Below are positions 17,313-21,854 of a stretch of 21,854 nt of DNA, piece after piece. Where the stretch lies: positions 1 through 21,854 of the forward strand of contig CALEWF010000016.1 of NCBI GenBank assembly GCA_937925455.1, read 5' to 3'. A model generated the notes under the pieces. The model was not told the origin of the DNA. It searched no databases and saw only the letters and a list, made by a program, of their open reading frames with translations. The translations under genes and the position numbers were made by a program. Numbering within the stretch: position 1 is the stretch's first letter; every line of letters begins with the position of its first letter. Source of the DNA: an uncultured Flavobacteriales bacterium. Its GTDB lineage: Bacteria; Bacteroidota; Bacteroidia; CAIKAF01.

Positions 17313-18205
17313 AAGGACGGGTATTAAAATCAACGGGGAGCTTTTACAAAGTTTTTGTAGATGATAAAATCTTAGACCTAAAGCTGGGCGGGCGGTTGAG
17401 GCTGGAAGAATTAAAACACACCAATCCAGTCTCAGTGGGTGATGAAGTAGAAATTTCAGAAGAAGGGTTAATCATAGACATTCTTCCCCGAAAAAATTAT
17501 TTAATTCGTAAATCAACCAACCTTTCTAAACAAACTCACATTGTAGCTTCCAACATAGATCAACTTTGGATTGTAGCTACTTTAAAAAACCCCAGAACAT
17601 CCACCGGATTTATTAACCGTATATTAGTAACTGCTGAAGCATATGCTATACCAGCCGGTATTTTATTCAACAAAAAAGACTTATTACAAGATGATGATTT
17701 GGAAGATGCTCAATACTTAGCCGATGTATTTTCTTCGCTGGGCTATCCTACCTACCTAATTTCTTCTTTTGATGAAAAAGACATTGCTTTCGTACGAAAA
17801 CAATTAAAAGACAAAACATCATTGTTTACCGGTCATTCAGGTGTTGGAAAATCTTCGCTGCTCAATGCGTTAGACGCTTCTTTAAAACTACGAACCGGTG
17901 AAATATCCAAAAAATTTAACAAAGGTAAGCATACTACTACGTTTGCAGAGATGCATCGGCTTAGTTTTGGTGGTTATGTCATTGATACCCCCGGTATTAA
18001 AGAATTTGGGCTGGTAAATATGGATAAAACGGAGATATGCTCCTACTTCCCTGAAATTTTAAAAATCAAATCCCAATGCCGATTCAATAATTGCCTGCAC
18101 ATTAACGAACCTGGCTGTGCGGTGATTGAAGCAGTAGAGAAGGGAGATATCGCTGGTTTCAGATATCTGGATTATGTAAACATGGTTGAATCAAACGAAG
18201 AATAA
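17309..18205 (+). CDS. rsgA: Small ribosomal subunit biogenesis GTPase RsgA
   Basis: 298 residues, a circularly permuted GTPase that helps late maturation of the 30S subunit. The N-terminal OB-fold covers ~1-65 (MKGRVLKSTGSFYKV, VGDEVEIS). The permuted G motifs follow in the expected order: G4 NKKD at 121-124, the G1 P-loop GHSGVGKSS at 175-183, and G3 DTPG at 226-229. The C-terminal zinc site is complete: C257, C262, H264 and C270 in the CX4CXHX5C pattern. The start codon overlaps the stop of the membrane-protein gene by 4 bp. Length and motifs are normal, so it should be functional. Confidence 0.97.
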   Translation: MKGRVLKSTGSFYKVFVDDKILDLKLGGRLRLEELKHTNPVSVGDEVEISEEGLIIDILPRKNYLIRKSTNLSKQTHIVASNIDQLWIVATLKNPRTSTGFINRILVTAEAYAIPAGILFNKKDLLQDDDLEDAQYLADVFSSLGYPTYLISSFDEKDIAFVRKQLKDKTSLFTGHSGVGKSSLLNALDASLKLRTGEISKKFNKGKHTTTFAEMHRLSFGGYVIDTPGIKEFGLVNMDKTEICSYFPEILKIKSQCRFNNCLHINEPGCAVIEAVEKGDIAGFRYLDYVNMVESNEE

Positions 18206-18213
18206 TTCTGGAG

Positions 18214-18241
18214 GGTTTTGTGTAATTTTAACCACAAAACC
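18214..18241. other. Hairpin in the rsgA-aldehyde dehydrogenase gap
   Basis: GGTTTTGTG (18214-18222) and CACAAAACC (18233-18241) form a perfect 9-bp stem with a 10-nt loop. There is no T-run after it, so it is not a standard intrinsic terminator. It ends 7 nt before the GTG start at 18249 and could act on that start or stabilise mRNA ends. Its TTTGTG/CACAAA words resemble those of the repeat block at the right edge. Confidence 0.5.
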
Positions 18242-18248
18242 TTAAAAC

Positions 18249-19691
18249 GTGATTCAAATAAAAAATTATATTAACGGAACACTTGTTGATGCAATTTCCA
18301 ATCAAAGGCTAAATAATATAGCGCCTGCAACCGGAAAAGTTTACAGCCAGCTACCAGATAGTGATGAACGGGATGTTGCAGCTGCTACTCAGGCAGCAAA
18401 AAATGCATTTTCTATCTGGAGCAGTTTATCTGCTGAAAAGCGAGGCGATTATCTCACTCAAATTTCTAAAAAGATTTTAGAAAAACTTGAATTTTTCGCT
18501 CAAGCAGAATCTATGGATAGTGGCAAACCTCTTTGGTTAGCCAAGCAAACTGATATTCCCAGAGCTGCGAGCAATTTTAAATTTTTCGGAACAGGAATTC
18601 AGCATTTTGCCTCTGAATCGCATTACATGGAAGAAACAGCCATCAACTATACACTGCGACGACCCATCGGTGTAGCCGGATGCATTTCTCCCTGGAACTT
18701 ACCCTTGTATTTATTTACTTGGAAAATTGCACCTGCCTTGGCCGCAGGGAATACTGTAGTGGCAAAGCCTTCAGAACTAACTCCACTCACTGCATTTTAT
18801 TTAAGTGAAATTTGCATAGAGGTAGGATTGCCTGCAGGGGTATTAAATATTGTACACGGTCTGGGGGCCAAAGTAGGAACCGCTATCGTTAAACATCCTG
18901 AAATTCCGGTGATTTCTTTTACTGGTGGAACAAAAACAGGTGAAGAAATAGCAAGGACTGCCGGTCCCATGTTTAAAAAACTATCGTTAGAATTAGGAGG
19001 TAAAAATCCCTATATTGTATTCAATGACGCTACCTTAGAAGATGCAGTAAATACAGCCATACGTGCCTCATTTACTAATCAGGGGCAGATTTGCTTATGT
19101 GGTTCTCGTTTATTTGTGCAACGCGATATCTATGAAACATTCAAAAATGAATATTTAAAAAAAGTAAAAGCTCTACGAGTAGGAAACCCTGCAGATGATA
19201 AAAATTTTATGGGTGCCTTAGTGTCAAAACAACACTTAGAAAAAATTGAATCGTATGTTCAATTAGCCAAAGAAGAGGGAGGTATAATTTTAACCGGTGG
19301 GAATCGTATTCAATTTCCAGGAGAATTAAGTGAAGGATATTTTTACCAGCCAACCGTTATTGAAGGACTTTCTTTTCAGTGCCGTACAAATCAGGAAGAA
19401 ATTTTCGGACCTGTTGTTACTATACAACCTTTCGATACCGAAGAAGAAGTGATAGAGTACGCCAACAGCACTTCGTATGGATTAGCTTCCAGCATCTGGA
19501 CAAATGATGTAAAACGGGCACATCGGGTAGCTGAAAAAATTAAAACCGGAATAGTGTGGATAAACTGCTGGATGCTTCGAGATTTACGCACCCCATTTGG
19601 TGGCATGAAAAGTTCGGGAGTTGGCCGTGAAGGCGGTTGGGAAGCGTTACGTTTTTTTACAGAACCTAAGAATGTATGCATAAAACTATAA
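18249..19691 (+). CDS. NAD(P)-dependent aldehyde dehydrogenase, 2-aminomuconate/2-hydroxymuconate-6-semialdehyde dehydrogenase type
   Basis: 480 residues, a full-length ALDH. The catalytic Cys is C282 (NQGQIC) and the general base is E248 (LELGGKN), 34 residues apart as usual. The cofactor-binding segments SPWNLPLYLFTWKIAPALAA, VAKPSELTPLT and SFTGGTKTG are intact, as is EEIFGPVV. The ending (INCWMLRDLRTPFGGMKSSG, then GREGGWEALRFFTE) is most like the ALDH8 / hydroxymuconic-semialdehyde dehydrogenase group. This suggests a step in kynurenine-type tryptophan breakdown or meta-cleavage of aromatics; it is inference, as no other pathway gene is here. The start is GTG at 18249: it gives the normal N-terminus IQIKNYINGTLVDA, and the next Met is far inside the domain. 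It begins 43 nt after rsgA and its 3' end may overlap the next gene. Confidence 0.9.
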   Translation: MIQIKNYINGTLVDAISNQRLNNIAPATGKVYSQLPDSDERDVAAATQAAKNAFSIWSSLSAEKRGDYLTQISKKILEKLEFFAQAESMDSGKPLWLAKQTDIPRAASNFKFFGTGIQHFASESHYMEETAINYTLRRPIGVAGCISPWNLPLYLFTWKIAPALAAGNTVVAKPSELTPLTAFYLSEICIEVGLPAGVLNIVHGLGAKVGTAIVKHPEIPVISFTGGTKTGEEIARTAGPMFKKLSLELGGKNPYIVFNDATLEDAVNTAIRASFTNQGQICLCGSRLFVQRDIYETFKNEYLKKVKALRVGNPADDKNFMGALVSKQHLEKIESYVQLAKEEGGIILTGGNRIQFPGELSEGYFYQPTVIEGLSFQCRTNQEEIFGPVVTIQPFDTEEEVIEYANSTSYGLASSIWTNDVKRAHRVAEKIKTGIVWINCWMLRDLRTPFGGMKSSGVGREGGWEALRFFTEPKNVCIKL

Positions 19692-21412
19692 GTGTAAAAT
19701 ATACACTTTGTAAAAATCTTAATATGATTCTATATTTTTCACTGGGATATATCCTGTTATCCTCGTGTAAAAGTAAAAATACATTCTCACACCATGCTGA
19801 TTCTTATTATGCCCATGAATATATGGCAGTTTCAGCAAGGGAAGAAGCATCTAAGACTGGAGCTGCCATACTGGAGAAAGGAGGTAATGCTTTTGATGCA
19901 GCCGTTGCCATGCATTTCGTTTTAGCTGTTACCTATCCGCAAGCAGGAAACATCGGCGGAGGTGGATTTATGGTGGCCCAACCGGCCAGTGAAGAACCAG
20001 TAGCTTTAGATTTCAGAGAACAAGCTCCGGCTAAAGCACACGAAAAAGTATATTTAGATGAAGCTGGAAATGTCATTCCAGGAATGAGTATTCTTGGTCA
20101 CAAAGCATCCGGGGTACCAGGTTCTGTGATGGGGATGTTTGAAATTCACCGACGATATGGCACAATGCCTTGGAGCGATTTAATTCAACCGGCCATTCAT
20201 TTTGCCCTTCATGGATTTGTTCTTACAGAAAAAGATGTTACAGAATTGCAGGAAGTAATCGAAGAATTAGATTCAATAAACGGGCCTAACATTTTTACAT
20301 ATAAAAAATGGAAAGCCGGAGATACCTTAAAACAACCCGAATTAGCTGAAACACTGAAGCGGATTGCGCTATTCGGTCCGGATGATTTTTACCGCGGAGA
20401 AACTGCCCGACTCATTATTGAAGAGATGAAAAAACATGATAATTGGATTGATTCAATAGATTTAACAAACTATAAAGCCGTATGGAGAAAACCGCTCAAG
20501 GGTAATTTCTATGGTTATGAAATCATTACCATGCCACCTCCTAGTAGCGGAGGAATAGCACTATTGCAAATCTTGTTTATGTTAGAACAATGGAAAATAC
20601 ATACGCTTCCATTTCAATCACTACGATATATCGTTACCGTAGCAGAGGCAGAAAAATTAGCCTATGCCGACCGAAGCAAATACTTGGGAGACCCAGATTT
20701 TATACGTGTTCCCACCGATTCATTACTTTCAAAAAATTATTTAAATCAACGCATCCAAGATTATGGTACACCCACCAAAGTAACTCCGGCATCATCCATT
20801 CAACCCGGTAAAATCTTCGGATTTGAAAGTGAAGAAACAACACACTTTAGTGTGGTGGATAATAAAGGAAATGCCGTAAGTATTACAACTACCATTAACA
20901 GTGCTTACGGAAGCCGGGTAATTGTGAAGAGTGCAGGTTTTATTATGAATAACGAAATGGATGACTTTGCTGTAAAGCCCGGCGTAAAAAATCAATTCGG
21001 GTTAATTGGCGGAAAAGCCAATGCCATTAATCCCGGTAAACGTATGGTAAGTTCCATGACTCCAACCATAGTAAAAGAAAATGGGAAAATTAAAATGATT
21101 GTTGGTTCCCCTGGTGGCGCCACCATCATTACTACAGTTTTGCAACAACTGCTTAACGTATTAATATTTAAACAAGGAATGCAGCAATCATGCAATCATC
21201 CACGCTTTCATCATCAATGGATACCAGACTTTTTGTACTTAGAAGAATCATGGAAAGAAAAACAAAATCTACTCGATTCGCTGGGAATTGCCGGATATAC
21301 AATTAAAATCAGACCACCCATTGGCAGGGTGAGTGCAATTTTACGTACCCATGATAACCGCTGGGAAGCCGGTGCCGACCGGAGAGGAGATAATGCAGCA
21401 GCCGGAAGATAA
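19676..21412 (+). CDS. ggt: Gamma-glutamyltransferase (gamma-glutamyl transpeptidase), probable lipoprotein
   Basis: 578 residues from the first ATG, an Ntn-type proenzyme that cleaves itself into large and small subunits. The expected nucleophile is Thr388, first T of EETTHFSVVD, with the small-subunit motifs SITTTINSAYGSRV, IMNNEMDDFAV and the oxyanion-region GKRMVSSMTPTIV. The large subunit has KTGAAILEKGGNAFDAAVA and NIGGGGFMV near its start. It hydrolyses or transfers gamma-glutamyl groups of glutathione and related peptides outside the cytoplasm. The N-terminus has a hydrophobic stretch ending in LLSSCKSK, a good lipobox (C31). The first ATG overlaps the dehydrogenase gene by 16 bp; the ATG at 19724 would shorten the protein by 16 residues but leave no basic residue before the hydrophobic stretch, so 19676 is favoured. 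The C-terminus (RRGDNAAAGR) is standard. Confidence 0.95.
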   Translation: MHKTISVKYTLCKNLNMILYFSLGYILLSSCKSKNTFSHHADSYYAHEYMAVSAREEASKTGAAILEKGGNAFDAAVAMHFVLAVTYPQAGNIGGGGFMVAQPASEEPVALDFREQAPAKAHEKVYLDEAGNVIPGMSILGHKASGVPGSVMGMFEIHRRYGTMPWSDLIQPAIHFALHGFVLTEKDVTELQEVIEELDSINGPNIFTYKKWKAGDTLKQPELAETLKRIALFGPDDFYRGETARLIIEEMKKHDNWIDSIDLTNYKAVWRKPLKGNFYGYEIITMPPPSSGGIALLQILFMLEQWKIHTLPFQSLRYIVTVAEAEKLAYADRSKYLGDPDFIRVPTDSLLSKNYLNQRIQDYGTPTKVTPASSIQPGKIFGFESEETTHFSVVDNKGNAVSITTTINSAYGSRVIVKSAGFIMNNEMDDFAVKPGVKNQFGLIGGKANAINPGKRMVSSMTPTIVKENGKIKMIVGSPGGATIITTVLQQLLNVLIFKQGMQQSCNHPRFHHQWIPDFLYLEESWKEKQNLLDSLGIAGYTIKIRPPIGRVSAILRTHDNRWEAGADRRGDNAAAGR

Positions 21413-21590
21413 ATTTAAATGGATTACAATATTTTAACTCAAATTATGCAATAGAAAACCAGATATAATGCAAAGTTATTTTCATTTCTGTATTAAAGTC
21501 GATTATATGAAGTAACCACCTGGGTTCAACCAATTATTTTGCTTCAATTGCAATAAATGTTATTTCAGATGTTTTTTAATTGGTTTATTT
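21413..21590. other. AT-rich gap after the gamma-glutamyltransferase gene, nothing recognised
   Basis: There is no coding frame, RNA gene or convincing terminator hairpin here. Only very short inverted pairs (4-5 bp) are present. It leads into the repeat block starting near 21591. Confidence 0.6.
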
Positions 21591-21825
21591 ATCTGTGTTC
21601 TCTGTGGTAAAAAATTTAATCACAATGCACACAAAGAAAAAGTTATGACAGAAATTACCACACGCTGTGCCCTTTGTGTAAAACTTTGTGTTCTTTGTGG
21701 TAAAAAGCATTAAACCTGAATAGTAAACAAATTTTTTAACCACAAAGAACACAGAGATACACGGAGAACACAAAGAAAATGTAAGTAAAAACATACAGTA
21801 TTCCTTTGTGTTCTCTGTGGTTATT
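21591..21825. repeat. Non-coding block of nested inverted repeats built on CTTTGTG / CACAAAG
   Basis: Arms alternate in direction: CTGTGTTCTCTGTGGTAAAA (21593-21612), a CACAAAG-type arm at 21621-21639, a long CTTTGTG arm at 21670-21704 (with TAAAA after it), a CACAAAG arm at 21737-21779, and a CTTTGTG arm at 21804-21825. The pair 21684-21701 with 21739-21756 matches at 17 of 18 bases, and 21764-21775 with 21804-21815 forms a perfect 12-bp stem with a 28-nt loop. Such TTAACCACAAAGAACACAGAG sequences recur between genes in many bacteria and often create false small ORFs (translated as FTTKNTK or FFTTENT strings), as one does here at 21585-21794. It may be a REP-like mobile repeat; no transposase lies in the window, and the block may continue past its end. 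Confidence 0.85.
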
Positions 21826-21854
21826 TTTGTAACAGTGGCTACGTAGGTTTTTGT

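Noticed and set aside
21502..21560. Terminator hairpin after the gamma-glutamyltransferase gene
   Set aside because: Only 4-5 bp stems without a T-run were found, too weak to call.
21585..21794. A 69-codon minus-strand open frame over the right-edge repeats
   Set aside because: Its translation (FTTKNTK, FFTTENT) is simply the inverted-repeat words read as codons, a common false gene. It has no independent support.
21591..21825. CRISPR array
   Set aside because: The repeats alternate in orientation, vary in length and sequence, and lack regular spacers. No cas gene is present.

Overview
The window looks like chromosomal DNA of a low-GC member of the Bacteroidota. The evidence is a TonB-dependent receptor with an N-terminal carboxypeptidase-regulatory-like domain, two very large secreted proteins with type IX secretion (T9SS) sorting tails, GEVED, PKD and beta-helix modules, several matches to the Bacteroidota promoter consensus (TTG/TTTG, about 19-20 nt, TAnnTTTG), and little sign of Shine-Dalgarno sequences. 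The class cannot be fixed from this stretch alone. No tRNA, rRNA, CRISPR array, transposase or phage gene was seen.

Layout. 1-5905 is read leftwards: a TonB-dependent receptor cut by the window edge, a small membrane-anchored conserved protein, a very basic secreted protein, and a large secreted protein that resembles M6-type metallopeptidases but has lost the first zinc-binding His of HExxH. The last two overlap, and an 18-bp tandem duplication sits inside the overlap. 5909-6812 is read rightwards: a Rieske-like lipoprotein candidate with altered iron-sulfur ligands, then recX. A perfect 26-bp palindrome between recX and the next convergent gene serves as a two-way terminator. 6859-14010 is read leftwards and holds two tandem paralogous giant surface proteins (1165 and 1211 residues). 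14219-21412 is read rightwards as a closely packed run: valS, a four-helix membrane protein, rsgA, an aldehyde dehydrogenase of the aminomuconate/hydroxymuconate-semialdehyde type, and a gamma-glutamyltransferase. 21590-21854 is a non-coding block of nested inverted repeats built on CTTTGTG / CACAAAG words.

How the parts fit. The left part and the paralog pair belong to the cell envelope and secretion: nutrient import across the outer membrane, secreted protein degradation or binding, and T9SS-displayed surface proteins. The right part is housekeeping translation (valine charging, 30S maturation) followed by amino-acid or aromatic catabolism and glutathione/peptide gamma-glutamyl metabolism. 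I see no convincing multi-gene novel defence or mobile system. The points most worth a second look are the metallopeptidase-like protein with a broken HExxH, the double-frame duplication in the gene overlap, the module swap between the two surface paralogs, the altered Rieske motif, and the repeat block at the right edge.
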